A DNA stretch of 64,000 nt. Source: Pseudomonadota bacterium (GTDB lineage: Bacteria > Desulfobacterota > Desulfarculia > Desulfarculales > Desulfarculaceae). Location of the stretch: the NCBI GenBank assembly GCA_018902755.1, contig JAHIQI010000030.1, positions 62,001 to 126,000 on the forward strand. Reading direction: 5' to 3'. A program made the position numbers and the translations under genes. The first letter of the stretch is position 1. The number at the start of each line of letters is the position of its first letter. Below, in pieces: positions 36,207 to 44,330 of this stretch. A model generated the notes under the pieces. It was not told where the DNA came from. It was given only the letters and a program-made list of their open reading frames with translations, and searched no databases.

Positions 36207-37334
36207 ATGCTGCAAGACCGTCAACTGCATCAGCTCGCGTCCATTCGAACCACTCCCCACGCCACCCTGAGCCTGTACCTGGCCCTGGATCAGCCCAGGG
36301 ATCAGCGGCTTTTAGCCTTGGGTGACCTGATAAAAAGAAAGGAGCAGCAACTGAGCGGCAACGGCACCGCCGCCATGTGGTCTGCCTTCAGCGACGACCT
36401 GAAAAAAATGGAGAGGCTGGTGGAAGAGCTGCCGGCCAGCCCGGGCCGGGGTTTGGCCGTGTTCGCCTGCGGCCCGGCGGGCCTTTTCGAAAGCCTCAGC
36501 CTGGAGGTGCCGGTAAGCAACCTGCTGGAGACCGGTCCGGCTCCCTATATCCGCCCCCTGGCCGCCTTGGCCGGGGACCTCAGCCACACCCTGGCCGTGC
36601 TCCTGGACGGCAAACGGGCCCGCTTTTTCAGCTGCTTCCTGGGAACCGCGGAGGAATTGCCCGAGGCGGAGATCATCGGGGAGGCTGGTCCCAGCCTGGA
36701 GGGAGGCAGCCAGGGCCGCACCGGCGACAGCCACCTGTCGCGCAAATCGGGACAGGCCAGGATGCGTTACCTCAAGGACGTGGCCACCCAGGCCCGCGGG
36801 CTAATGGAAAGCTCGGGCTACAAGCATCTGGTCTTGGGCGGATCTCACGCCACGGTGGACGAGCTGAGTGAGCAACTGCATCCCTATCTGGAGCAACGCC
36901 TGGCTGGAGAATTCAGCCTGGACATAACCGCCGGACCCTCCCAGGTGGCCCAAGAGGTGGCCCTGGCCCTTCAGGAGTCGCGGCGTAAAAACCAAGAGAA
37001 GCTGTTGGCCAACCTGGCCGACAACCTGGGGCCGGGAGGCCAGGCGGCCACCGGGCTCAACCAGGTGCTGGGGGCCTTGTACGAGGGCCGGGTGCACACC
37101 CTGTTCGTGCGCCGGGGCCTCACCGCGGCGGGCGGGTGCTGCCCCTCCTGCGGCCGCCTGCGCCATGTGGCGGGCAAATGCCCCATCTGCAACCAGGCCA
37201 TGACCCCGGTGGACGACGTGGTGAACCTGGCCGTGGCCGGGGCCATGGTCGGCGGGGCCCGTTTGGAGCAGATCGACGGCGACTCGCCCCTGGACAAGCT
37301 GGGTGGCGTGGCCGCCCTGCTGCGCTATGCTTAG
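36207..37334 (+). CDS. baeRF (bacterial eRF1-like) protein with C-terminal zinc ribbon
   Basis: Protein of 375 residues resembling the bacterial archaeo-eukaryotic release-factor (baeRF) families. The N-terminal part TTPHATLSLYLALDQPRDQ and the ISLAVLLDGKRARFF-like block (LAVLLDGKRARFFSCFL) are typical. The central domain carries RMRYLKDVATQARGLMESSGYKHLVLGG, a Vms1/eRF1-like hydrolase core. The C-terminus has a zinc ribbon: CPSCGRLRHVAGKCPIC. Relatives are thought to act on stalled or hibernating ribosomes, which is inference here. ATG 36207 follows AAGGAG; an in-frame start at 36060 would add 49 residues with no family likeness. It is followed five bases later by the ybaK-like gene. Confidence 0.78.
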   Translation: MLQDRQLHQLASIRTTPHATLSLYLALDQPRDQRLLALGDLIKRKEQQLSGNGTAAMWSAFSDDLKKMERLVEELPASPGRGLAVFACGPAGLFESLSLEVPVSNLLETGPAPYIRPLAALAGDLSHTLAVLLDGKRARFFSCFLGTAEELPEAEIIGEAGPSLEGGSQGRTGDSHLSRKSGQARMRYLKDVATQARGLMESSGYKHLVLGGSHATVDELSEQLHPYLEQRLAGEFSLDITAGPSQVAQEVALALQESRRKNQEKLLANLADNLGPGGQAATGLNQVLGALYEGRVHTLFVRRGLTAAGGCCPSCGRLRHVAGKCPICNQAMTPVDDVVNLAVAGAMVGGARLEQIDGDSPLDKLGGVAALLRYA

Positions 37335-37339
37335 GAGGT

Positions 37340-37825
37340 ATGGCTAAGAAAGACAAGATACCGGCCACGCCGGCCCTGCACGCCTTGAAGGGGGCCGGCG
37401 TGGCCTTTACTCCCCGCCCCTATGACTACGTGCCCCACGGCGGCACCGGCGAGGCCGCCTCCCAACTGAAAGTGGACGAGCACCAGGTGGTCAAGACCCT
37501 GGTGATGCAGGACGAAAGCGGCGAGCCCCTGGTGGTGCTCATGCACGGCGACAGGGAGGTTTCCACCAAGAACCTGGCCCGCCAGCTGGGGCGCAAGTCG
37601 GTGGAGCCCTGCGCCGAGCGCGACGCCCAACGCTACACCGGCTATCAGGTGGGGGGGATCAGTCCCTTCGGCATACGCCGCAACATGCCGGTGTTCGTGG
37701 AAAAGGGCATCCTGGACCTGGAGCGGCTCTACATCAACGCCGGCAAGCGCGGCCTGTTGGTGGAAATCGCCCCGGCGGTCTTGCTTGAGCTGTTGAACCC
37801 CACCCCGGTGGAGGCGGCGCTCTAA
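37340..37825 (+). CDS. ybaK: YbaK/EbsC family Cys-tRNA(Pro) deacylase
   Basis: Editing enzyme that clears Cys (or Ala) wrongly attached to tRNA-Pro; 161 residues. TPALHALKGAGVAFTPRPYDY opens the domain. LKVDEHQVVKTLVM gives the conserved Lys, VVLMHGDREVSTKNLA the central block, and YQVGGISPFGIRRNMPVFVE the loop GGxSP(F/L)G of the YbaK active site. ATG 37340 follows GGAGG. Its stop overlaps by three bases the stop of the convergent selenoprotein gene. With baeRF, Dtd, RsmE and PrmA it makes this stretch rich in translation-related genes. Confidence 0.92.
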   Translation: MAKKDKIPATPALHALKGAGVAFTPRPYDYVPHGGTGEAASQLKVDEHQVVKTLVMQDESGEPLVVLMHGDREVSTKNLARQLGRKSVEPCAERDAQRYTGYQVGGISPFGIRRNMPVFVEKGILDLERLYINAGKRGLLVEIAPAVLLELLNPTPVEAAL

Positions 37826-38310
37826 GCCTTTCGCTCGGCCGCCTCGGCCTCCGCCGCTTCCAATATCTCCCCCAAATAGGCGGCTAGGTCTCCGGTAAGC
37901 TTGGTGCAGATTTGGCGGCGGCTGTCCGGCTGGCCGTAAAAGGTCTTCACCTGGTCCTTGTCGCGCCATTCCACCCGGGCAATGTCTTTGCAATCGGTGC
38001 CGCCGTAGGGCTCGCACATCTTTTCAAAGGTCTTGCTCAGCTTGAAACTCAGCCGCCACATGTTGGAATCGTCTTTTTCGTCCGGGCGGGACTTGCTGTA
38101 GCGGGCCGAGACCGCGGCGATGGCCCCCAGGAGGATGCCGCAGGTGCGGCCGGTGGAAGCGATGCCCCCGCCGTATGCGCCAACCGCGCGGATCATGTCG
38201 GGGTCCTCAATGCCCAGCTTCTCCTGGCCCACGGCCAGAACCGCCTGGCTTCAATGCATCCGCTGTTTGAAGAGCTCCTCGGCTTTTACGCGCATCTGCT
38301 CTGGGGTCAT
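37822..38310 (-). CDS. C_GCAxxG_C_C family redox protein, predicted selenoprotein (copy 1)
   Basis: Putative redox-active protein of the C_GCAxxG_C_C family, 162 residues when the in-frame TGA at 38253-38251 is read as selenocysteine (residue 20). The sequence around it is KQRMH-U-SQAVLAVGQ, which aligns with the family's NCAQAVL block, so Sec replaces the first conserved Cys. Remaining family Cys are in GRTCGILLGA, CEPYGGTDC and RQICTKL. ATG 38310 follows GGGAGAAG; a gene caller that stops at TGA would start 26 codons late at an internal ATG. An 8-bp hairpin with a GUG loop lies 10 bases after the TGA (SECIS candidate). It is 46 bases downstream of copy 2. The substrate is unknown; no Sec machinery gene is in this window. 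Confidence 0.82.
38222..38240 (-). promoter_or_regulatory. Candidate bacterial SECIS hairpin of copy 1
   Basis: Read on the minus strand, TTCTGGCC-GTG-GGCCAGGA forms an 8-bp stem (one G-U pair) with loop GUG, occupying bases 11-29 after the TGA. The loop starts 18 bases after the UGA and its first base is G, which fits the loose rule for bacterial SECIS elements (loop about 16-37 bases downstream, G at the loop's start). Copy 2 has the same structure at the same distance. Confidence 0.72.
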
Positions 38311-38356
38311 GCATCTTCTCCCACTGTACGATGTTGCTCCACTCGCCCAATCGCCC

Positions 38357-38836
38357 CTAGCCTTCGGGCCAGGGGCGGTTCTCCTCCAACAACTGTCCCA
38401 GGTAGACCGCCATGTCGCAGATCAGGCTCTCGCAGCGCCGCCTGGTGCTGTCGGGCGCGGAGCGAAACCATCTGCGTTTTTGTTCGTCGTTAAAGTCGAT
38501 TTCCACGATACAGGCGCAGTCCACCCCGCCGTAGGGGGCGGTCAACTCCTCGAAACGGCGCACCAGCTTGACGGCCAGTGGCTTCAGCTTGGGGTCTTCC
38601 CGCACAGCGGGGTCACCGGTGCCGTAGAGGCTGGCCATCATGCCCACCGCCCCGGTGAGGATGCCGCAGACCCTTCCGCTACGGGCCACGCCACCCCCAT
38701 AGGCGCCCATGGCCTTGATGATCTCCGGGTTCACCCGACCGGTCTTTTCCTGGCCCACGGCCAAGATGGCCTGGCTTCAATGATAGCTTTGGTTGAACAA
38801 CTCCAGGGTACGCCTACGAATCTGCTGTGGGGTCAT
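38357..38836 (-). CDS. C_GCAxxG_C_C family redox protein, predicted selenoprotein (copy 2)
   Basis: Second member of the pair, 159 residues with the TGA at 38779-38777 as selenocysteine 20. The local sequence is NQSYH-U-SQAILAVGQ, matching copy 1 in both position and flanking residues. Later Cys-containing blocks are SGRVCGILTGAVG, YGGVDCACIVE and RRRCESLICDMAVYLG. ATG 38836 follows GGGAGAC. The N-terminus MTPQQIRRRTLELF is clearly homologous to MTPEQMRVKAEELF of copy 1, which supports translation through the TGA. The C-terminal halves have diverged more, so the duplication is not recent. It lies 35 bases after the NYN-domain gene and is probably co-transcribed with it and copy 1. Confidence 0.82.
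38748..38766 (-). promoter_or_regulatory. Candidate bacterial SECIS hairpin of copy 2
   Basis: On the minus strand TCTTGGCC-GTG-GGCCAGGA pairs over 8 bp with one G-U, again at bases 11-29 after the TGA and with loop GUG. Relative to copy 1, two stem bases are exchanged (TTCT versus TCTT) yet pairing is kept by shifting the wobble pair, so the structure is conserved. Confidence 0.72.
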
Positions 38837-38871
38837 GCTGTCTCCCAAGGATCTTGCTGTCAGCCGCCGGC

Positions 38872-39630
38872 TCAGGCCGCCGCGCCAAAGCCGGCCACGG
38901 TGTAAGTCCCGCTGCGGGTGTCTTTGTGCAGGGTGATGATGCCCTGCTTTTCCGCGTCCAGGAGCAGGTCTGAGAAGGAACGGTAGCCGTGGTAGGACTC
39001 GTCGAAAGACGGCTGCTTGCGCTTCATGGTGTCCTTAACCATGGAGGCGTAGATGATCTCCTTGTTTTCCCGTTGCAGGGCCAAGAGCGACTGGATGACC
39101 AGTTGAAAGACTTCGCGCTTGGCCTGGGGCAGGCCCTTGGGCAGGGAGGGAGGCTGGCTGTTCTGGCGCTCCAGGTCCTCGTAGTAGACGAACTCGTCGC
39201 AGTTGTCGCGCAACAGGTCGCTGGTGGAGGCCTTCATGCCCAGGCCGATGACCCGCTTGCCGTTTTCCTTGAGCTTGCTCACCAGGGGGGAGAAGTCGCT
39301 GTCCCCGCTGACGATGACGAAGGTGTCCACGTGGCTCTTGGAGTAGCAAAGGTCGATGGCGTCAACCACCAGGCGTATGTCCGCGCTGTTTTTGCCGGTT
39401 TGGCTGCGCTTGGGTATCTCGATGAGTTCCACGGCCAACTCGTGCATCTGGTGCTTGTAGTTGCCGTAGCGGGTCCAGTCGGCGTAGGCCTTCTTGACCA
39501 CCACCTTGCCCTTTTCCACAAGACGCTCCAGGATCAGGCGGGCGTCGAAGTTTTCCTTGCGATTGTTCAGGCCCAGGGCCAGGTTTTCAAAATCTATGAA
39601 CACGGCCAAGGTGTGTTCGCTGTCGGGCAA
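38872..39630 (-). CDS. NYN-domain protein with C-terminal OST-HTH/LOTUS-like domain
   Basis: Probable RNA-processing or RNA-binding protein of 252 residues. The N-terminal NYN (PIN-like nuclease) domain has its acidic residues in VFIDFENLALGL, KNSADIRLVVDAIDLCYS and FVIVSGDSDFSPLVSKL, so the metal site looks intact. GKRVIGLGMKASTSDLLRDNCDEFVYYE ends that domain. The C-terminal ~75 residues (SMVKDTMKRKQPSFDESYHGYRSFSDLLLDAEKQG) look like an OST-HTH/LOTUS RNA-binding domain. TTG 39630 follows AGGAGG. It heads the unit containing the two predicted selenoproteins. This LabA-like family is widespread and its target RNAs are unknown. Confidence 0.88.
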   Translation of the reverse strand: MPDSEHTLAVFIDFENLALGLNNRKENFDARLILERLVEKGKVVVKKAYADWTRYGNYKHQMHELAVELIEIPKRSQTGKNSADIRLVVDAIDLCYSKSHVDTFVIVSGDSDFSPLVSKLKENGKRVIGLGMKASTSDLLRDNCDEFVYYEDLERQNSQPPSLPKGLPQAKREVFQLVIQSLLALQRENKEIIYASMVKDTMKRKQPSFDESYHGYRSFSDLLLDAEKQGIITLHKDTRSGTYTVAGFGAAA

Positions 39631-39816
39631 AATTTCCTCCTGGAATTTGGTGAGGCGCCGGTATGGGCTTTTGCTCCCCTCCGGTGTAAGTTACCATACC
39701 TTGAACATCGGGGGCACTCGCAAGGTGCGGCCTTGCTATTTGGTCGCATACGTGCTCAAAATTGGGCATCCGTCCCCGAGAGTAGATGAGCCTGAACACC
39801 CAAAAAGGGGGTTGCC

Positions 39817-42369
39817 GTGCGGCCCAGCCTTACATTTCAAATAAAGCCCGATCTACCCGCGCCTCTGGCTCCCCTGGCCGAGATAGCGGCCAACCTGTGG
39901 TTCAGCTGGCACGCCGAGGCGGTGGACCTTTTGCAGCGGGTGGACCACAACCTTTGGCGCGAGGTATGCCACAACCCGGTGGCCCTGCTGAACCAAACCA
40001 GCCAGGAGCGCCTGGAGGCCCTGTCCCAGGACAGCGGGTTCCTGGCCCAGTTGGACCGGGTGGCCGAGCTGATGAACGCCTACCTGGACGCCACCAAGTG
40101 CACCTTTTTGAACGGCAGGGCTCCGGACGGGCTCAAAATCGCCTACTTCTCGGCCGAGTACGGCCTGGCCGACTGCCTGTCGCTGTACTCCGGCGGCCTG
40201 GGGGTCCTTAGCGGCGATCATCTCAAGAGCGCCAGCGACCTCAACCTGCCCCTGGTGGCGGTGGGTCTGGCCTACGGCCAGGGCTACTTCAACCAATACC
40301 TGGACGCCGGCGGCTGGCAGCAGGAGGAGTACCACCCCAACGACTTCTACAACCTGCCCATGGCCCTGATGACCAACGACGACGGCAGCGAGCTGCGCAT
40401 CAGCGTGGACATCGAGGGCCGTCCCCTGCAAGCCAGGGTGTGGCGGGTGTCGGTGGGCCGGGTGCCCTTGTACCTCATGGACTCCAACCTGGAGGACAAC
40501 CCCCAGGACCTGCGCTCCATCACCTTCCAGCTCTACGGCGGCGACCGCCAGATGCGCATTCGCCAGGAGATACTCCTGGGCATCGGCGGGGTGCGCCTGT
40601 TGGACGCCCTGGGCATAAAGCCCAACGTGTACCACATGAACGAGGGCCACAGCGCCTTCGCCGGTCTGGAGCGCATCCGCCAGATCCGCCAGGAGCGGGG
40701 GCTCAACTTCAACGAGGCCCGGGAGGTGGTGCGCGCCTCCAACTGCTTCACCACCCACACCCCGGTGCCCGCGGGCAACGACTATTTCGACCCGGAGCTG
40801 GTGCGGCGACACTTCGCGGGCTACGTGGCCGACCTGGGCATCAGCCTGCCGGTGCTCATGGCCTACGGCCGGATCGACCCGCGCAACGACAGCGAGCAGT
40901 TCTGCATGACCGTGCTGGCCCTGAGGCTCAGCGGCTTCGCCAACGGAGTCAGCCGCCTGCACGGCCGGGTTAGCCGCCAGATGTGGCAGGGGGTGTGGCC
41001 CCACTTCCCCGAGGTGGACCTGCCCATCGGCCACGTGACCAACGGGGTGCACATCCCCTCCTGGATCAGCAACGACATGGCCTACCTCTACTACCGCCAC
41101 CTGGGGCCGGGATGGCACGAGAACCCCGACAGCGAGGCGGTGTGGAAGACGGTGGAGGACGTGCCCGACTCGGAGCTTTGGCGGGTGCGGGAGCGCCGCC
41201 GCAGCCAGATGGTCACCTTTATCCGCAACACCCTGGTGGCCCAGCTGAGCCGCCGGGGAGCGGGCACCGAGGAGTTGCGCCGGGCCAGCGAGACTCTGAA
41301 CCCCGAGGCCCTGACCATCGTCTTCGCGCGGCGCTTCGCCACCTACAAGCGCGCGGTCCTGATCGCCCAGGACGCCGACCGCCTGGCCGAGATACTAAAC
41401 GACCCCAAGCGGCCGGTGCAGATCATCTTCGCGGGCAAGGCCCACCCCAAGGACGAAGAGGGCAAGGAGTTCATCCGCCGGGTGGTGGCCCTGACCCGGG
41501 ACAAGCGCTTCATGGACAAGCTGGTGTTCATCGAGGACTACGACATCAACACCGCCCGCTATCTGGTGCAGGGGGCCGACGTTTGGCTCAACACCCCCCG
41601 GCGGCCCATGGAGGCCTGCGGCACCAGCGGCATGAAGGCCGTGGCCAACGGCGGCCTGCACCTGAGCATCCTGGACGGCTGGTGGGACGAGGGCTTCAAG
41701 CCCGGCCTGGGCTGGGCCATCGGGCGGGGAGACGAGCCCTCGGACAAATACCCCCTGGACGAGATGGAGGCCAAGGCCCTGTACCGGTTGCTGGAAAACG
41801 AGGTGGTGCCCCTGTTCTACCGCCGAGACGCCTACGACCTGCCCCGGGACTGGATCGGCTACATGAAGAGCAGCCTGCGCAATCTGTGCCCGGCCTTCAA
41901 CAGCCACCGCATGGTGGAGGACTACGCGGAGAACGGCTACCTGCCCGCCTGCGAGCGCTACCAGAACCTGGTGAAGGACGATTTCGACGGGGCCAGGCAG
42001 CTGGGCTCCTGGGCCCAGCGCATCATGGAGAACTGGAGTCAGGTGCAGGTGACCGAAGCCCAGAGCTCCGCGCCCCGCTCCATGACCTGGGGCCAGGAGT
42101 TCCCGGTCAGCGCCTCGGTGCGCCTGGGCGGTTTGCAGCCCGGCGACGTGGCGGTGGACGCCTATTACGGGCGCCTGGGTACCGACGGGGAGTTCGCCGA
42201 GCGCATGACCCACCCCCTGGAGCCGGTGGGCGAAAGCGACGGGGTGTGGCGCTTCGAGGGCAAGGTTTTGGCCCAGAGCACCGGACTCCTGGGCGTGGCG
42301 GTCAGGGTGGTGCCCTATCATCCCCTGGCGGGCAATAAGTATGCCTTGGGGCTAGCCGCCTGGAGTTAG
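39817..42369 (+). CDS. glgP: Alpha-glucan phosphorylase
   Basis: Phosphorolytically releases glucose 1-phosphate from glycogen or maltodextrin; 850 residues. It belongs to the bacterial/archaeal branch that starts with a DUF3417 region (LAEIAANLWFSWHAEAVDLLQ). YFSAEYGLADCLSLYSGGLGVLSGDHLK is the family signature, and YHMNEGHSAF lies in the active site. The PLP-binding Lys is in CGTSGMKAVANGGLHLS (Lys607). GTG 39817 follows AAAAAGGGGG. It stands alone on the + strand; no glycogen synthase or branching enzyme is nearby. A dispersed repeat follows directly after the stop codon. Confidence 0.95.
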   Translation: MRPSLTFQIKPDLPAPLAPLAEIAANLWFSWHAEAVDLLQRVDHNLWREVCHNPVALLNQTSQERLEALSQDSGFLAQLDRVAELMNAYLDATKCTFLNGRAPDGLKIAYFSAEYGLADCLSLYSGGLGVLSGDHLKSASDLNLPLVAVGLAYGQGYFNQYLDAGGWQQEEYHPNDFYNLPMALMTNDDGSELRISVDIEGRPLQARVWRVSVGRVPLYLMDSNLEDNPQDLRSITFQLYGGDRQMRIRQEILLGIGGVRLLDALGIKPNVYHMNEGHSAFAGLERIRQIRQERGLNFNEAREVVRASNCFTTHTPVPAGNDYFDPELVRRHFAGYVADLGISLPVLMAYGRIDPRNDSEQFCMTVLALRLSGFANGVSRLHGRVSRQMWQGVWPHFPEVDLPIGHVTNGVHIPSWISNDMAYLYYRHLGPGWHENPDSEAVWKTVEDVPDSELWRVRERRRSQMVTFIRNTLVAQLSRRGAGTEELRRASETLNPEALTIVFARRFATYKRAVLIAQDADRLAEILNDPKRPVQIIFAGKAHPKDEEGKEFIRRVVALTRDKRFMDKLVFIEDYDINTARYLVQGADVWLNTPRRPMEACGTSGMKAVANGGLHLSILDGWWDEGFKPGLGWAIGRGDEPSDKYPLDEMEAKALYRLLENEVVPLFYRRDAYDLPRDWIGYMKSSLRNLCPAFNSHRMVEDYAENGYLPACERYQNLVKDDFDGARQLGSWAQRIMENWSQVQVTEAQSSAPRSMTWGQEFPVSASVRLGGLQPGDVAVDAYYGRLGTDGEFAERMTHPLEPVGESDGVWRFEGKVLAQSTGLLGVAVRVVPYHPLAGNKYALGLAAWS

Positions 42370-42371
42370 CC

Positions 42372-42500
42372 CGGCCGCGCCAGCCACCGGTATACCGCGT
42401 TGCCGGCTACGCTTAGGCCTCGGCGTAGCTAAGGCTACGCCTGCGGCCCGCGCTTGCCGGACGCCTTGTCTACCGGCGGCTGGCTGTGCCGGGTTCCGGC
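42372..42500 (-). repeat. Dispersed intergenic repeat, copy 2 (inverted)
   Basis: The reverse complement follows copy 1 closely: CCCGGCACAGCCAGCCGCC, AGACAAGGCG, then a GGCGTAGCCTTAGCTACGCC hairpin core, CGTAGCCGGCAACGC and GGTGGCTGGCGCGGCC. Copy 1 and copy 2 look roughly 80% alike by eye. It starts three bases after the glgP stop and ends just before the convergent unknown gene, filling the gap between them. Confidence 0.75.
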
Positions 42501-42522
42501 GCTAGCTGCGCCTGGTCGTAGT

Positions 42523-43041
42523 TCAGCCTTCGTTGGGGCCGGGCTTGGACTTGGCGGCGAAGTGCAGGCGGCGCGGCGCGTGCAGGGAGGGGCGGTTGGC
42601 CGCCAGGTTGCGCTCCTGCCAGGAGCGGCTGAGCACGAAAGTGGGGGAATCGTCGCGAGGCTTGGAGGCATGGCTCAGAAAGTCCTGGTCCAGCCATTCC
42701 TGAGTCAGGGTCTGGCCGTCCTCGGATAGGATGCCCAGCACCCGGCAGACTTCGGGCAGGGTGACGGTCTCGTTCTCGTCGAACATGGGCAGCACCCGCT
42801 TCTGCAGCTTGGTGAGCTTGCGGCGGGCCTCGGCCTCCAGGCGCTGACGGCGTTCTTCCTCGGTCTCCACGCCGGGAGGTCCGCCCAGCTTGAGATAGTC
42901 GTTGACCTTGTTCATGAAACCCAGGGCCACCCAGTCGCCCAGGAGACCGGCCTCCACCAAGCGGTCCCCCTGCTGGGAGCCCAGGAACTCCCGCCAGCGA
43001 CGGTACACCTCTTCGGAGAGATTTAGCTCTATGACCGGCAT
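42523..43041 (-). CDS. Uncharacterised protein of 172 residues
   Basis: I do not recognise a family. The protein begins MPVIELNLSEEVYRRWREFL, with a helical, charged stretch EEERRQRLEAEARRKLTKLQKRV that could form a coiled coil. A middle part, TVTLPEVCRVLGILSEDGQT, could be a small helix-turn-helix-like fold. The tail is basic. There is no membrane segment. ATG 43041 follows AAAGGAGGG. It is divergent from the TIM-barrel gene. Confidence 0.65.
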   Translation of the reverse strand: MPVIELNLSEEVYRRWREFLGSQQGDRLVEAGLLGDWVALGFMNKVNDYLKLGGPPGVETEEERRQRLEAEARRKLTKLQKRVLPMFDENETVTLPEVCRVLGILSEDGQTLTQEWLDQDFLSHASKPRDDSPTFVLSRSWQERNLAANRPSLHAPRRLHFAAKSKPGPNEG

Positions 43042-43095
43042 GCTCGCCCTCCTTTGGCCAATGATTTACCAGCAACCCCGCCCGGAGTCCAGGCA

Positions 43096-44250
43096 ATGAG
43101 CGCCCCGGTGCTGTGGCTGGCCGGTTCGGCCCCGGCCCGAAAGCGGGCCGCCGAGCTGATCGCCGCCCTGCCGGAGGACGCCCAAACCCTGACCCTGGGC
43201 CCGGCTGGAGACCCTGAGCCGGACCTCGATCTGGGCTCCGCCCCGGACCTGTCCCTGGCCCTGATGGCCTGCCCGCCCGCCCTGCGACCGGCGGCGCTCC
43301 TGGTGCTGGAGCCCCAGGCCCCGCCCTCCGGGGTGGACGCCCTGCCTTGCCCCACCCTGGCCTGGGGAGCCGAGTGCCCCGCCTGCGACGCCGTGACCCC
43401 GGCCAATCCGGCTGACGCGACCCAGGCTCTGATCCAAGCCGCCCAGCGGGGCCGCGCCTGGCCCTGGCTGGCGCGGGTGAACGTCAACCTGCCCCTGCGC
43501 GACCTCTTGGGCCGCTACGCCCCCCTGGCCTCCTCGGTGGCGGTGAATCCCGAGGTGGGCATCGACCACCAGGCCCTGGACGCCATGGGCCAGGAGCACA
43601 TCGCCCAGGCCAAAGAGGTGTTGCGCGGTCGCCGGGTGAGCGTGCACATGCCCTTCATGGACCTAAGCCCCGGCAGCCCGGACCCGGCCATCGCCAGGTT
43701 GAGCCTGGATCGCCTGGACAAGGCGGCGGGCTGGGCCCTGGAACTGGGCGCGATCCGCGCGGTGGTGCACCTGGGCTACAGCGCGGACACCCACCGTGAC
43801 CTGGGCGAGTTCTGTGGCCGCCTGGCCGCGGGCTTCGCTCCCCTGGCCCAGCGCCTGCACCAGGGCGGCTGCCTCATGGTCGTGGAGAACACCTTCGAGC
43901 CCGGCCCGGATGTGCTCCTGGCCGCGCGGCAGGCCATCATCCAGGCCGGGGGGCCTGAGGTGGGCTTCTGCCTGGACGTGGGCCACGCCTATTGCTTCTC
44001 GGCCACCGCCCTGCCCGACTGGTGGCTGGCCCTGGCCCCCTACCTGGGCGAGCTGCATCTGCACGACAACGACGGCACCTTCGACTATCACCACCCACCC
44101 GGTTGCGGCATGGTGGATTGGGATTTCGTGGGACGCTCCCTGGCCGCCCTGGAGCAGCCGCCGCTGTTGACCATGGAGCCCCACGCCGAGCCGGACCTGT
44201 GGGCCTTCTTGCGAGGCCTGGAAAAGGTGTGGGGCGCGCCGCCCGCCTGA
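43096..44250 (+). CDS. Sugar phosphate isomerase/epimerase-like TIM barrel protein
   Basis: Protein of 384 residues. The C-terminal ~260 residues are an AP-endonuclease-2/xylose-isomerase-like TIM barrel, with metal-site blocks VSVHMPFMDLSPG, AVVHLGYSADTHRD, MVVENTFEPG, FCLDVGHAYCF and ELHLHDNDG, and a closing TMEPHAEPD. The metal ligands (Glu, His, Asp, Glu) appear present. The first ~125 residues are Ala/Pro-rich with no barrel strands and are not part of the usual family length. ATG 43096 follows GGAG; a TTG at 43054 would add 14 residues. The substrate is unknown. Confidence 0.82.
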   Translation: MSAPVLWLAGSAPARKRAAELIAALPEDAQTLTLGPAGDPEPDLDLGSAPDLSLALMACPPALRPAALLVLEPQAPPSGVDALPCPTLAWGAECPACDAVTPANPADATQALIQAAQRGRAWPWLARVNVNLPLRDLLGRYAPLASSVAVNPEVGIDHQALDAMGQEHIAQAKEVLRGRRVSVHMPFMDLSPGSPDPAIARLSLDRLDKAAGWALELGAIRAVVHLGYSADTHRDLGEFCGRLAAGFAPLAQRLHQGGCLMVVENTFEPGPDVLLAARQAIIQAGGPEVGFCLDVGHAYCFSATALPDWWLALAPYLGELHLHDNDGTFDYHHPPGCGMVDWDFVGRSLAALEQPPLLTMEPHAEPDLWAFLRGLEKVWGAPPA

Positions 44251-44330
44251 GAAGGCGCATGGCCCCATCGGGGGATGCGGCGCGGCCGCGCGGGTGCTTC
44301 AATGAGCGCGAACCCTAGCCGGAGATCCCC

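Noticed and set aside
37822..38232. The two C_GCAxxG_C_C frames as N-terminally truncated or degraded genes
   Set aside because: Both have the stop at the same family Cys codon, both keep homologous N-termini and ribosome sites upstream of the TGA, and both carry the same hairpin after it. Parallel decay at one codon is much less likely than selenocysteine.
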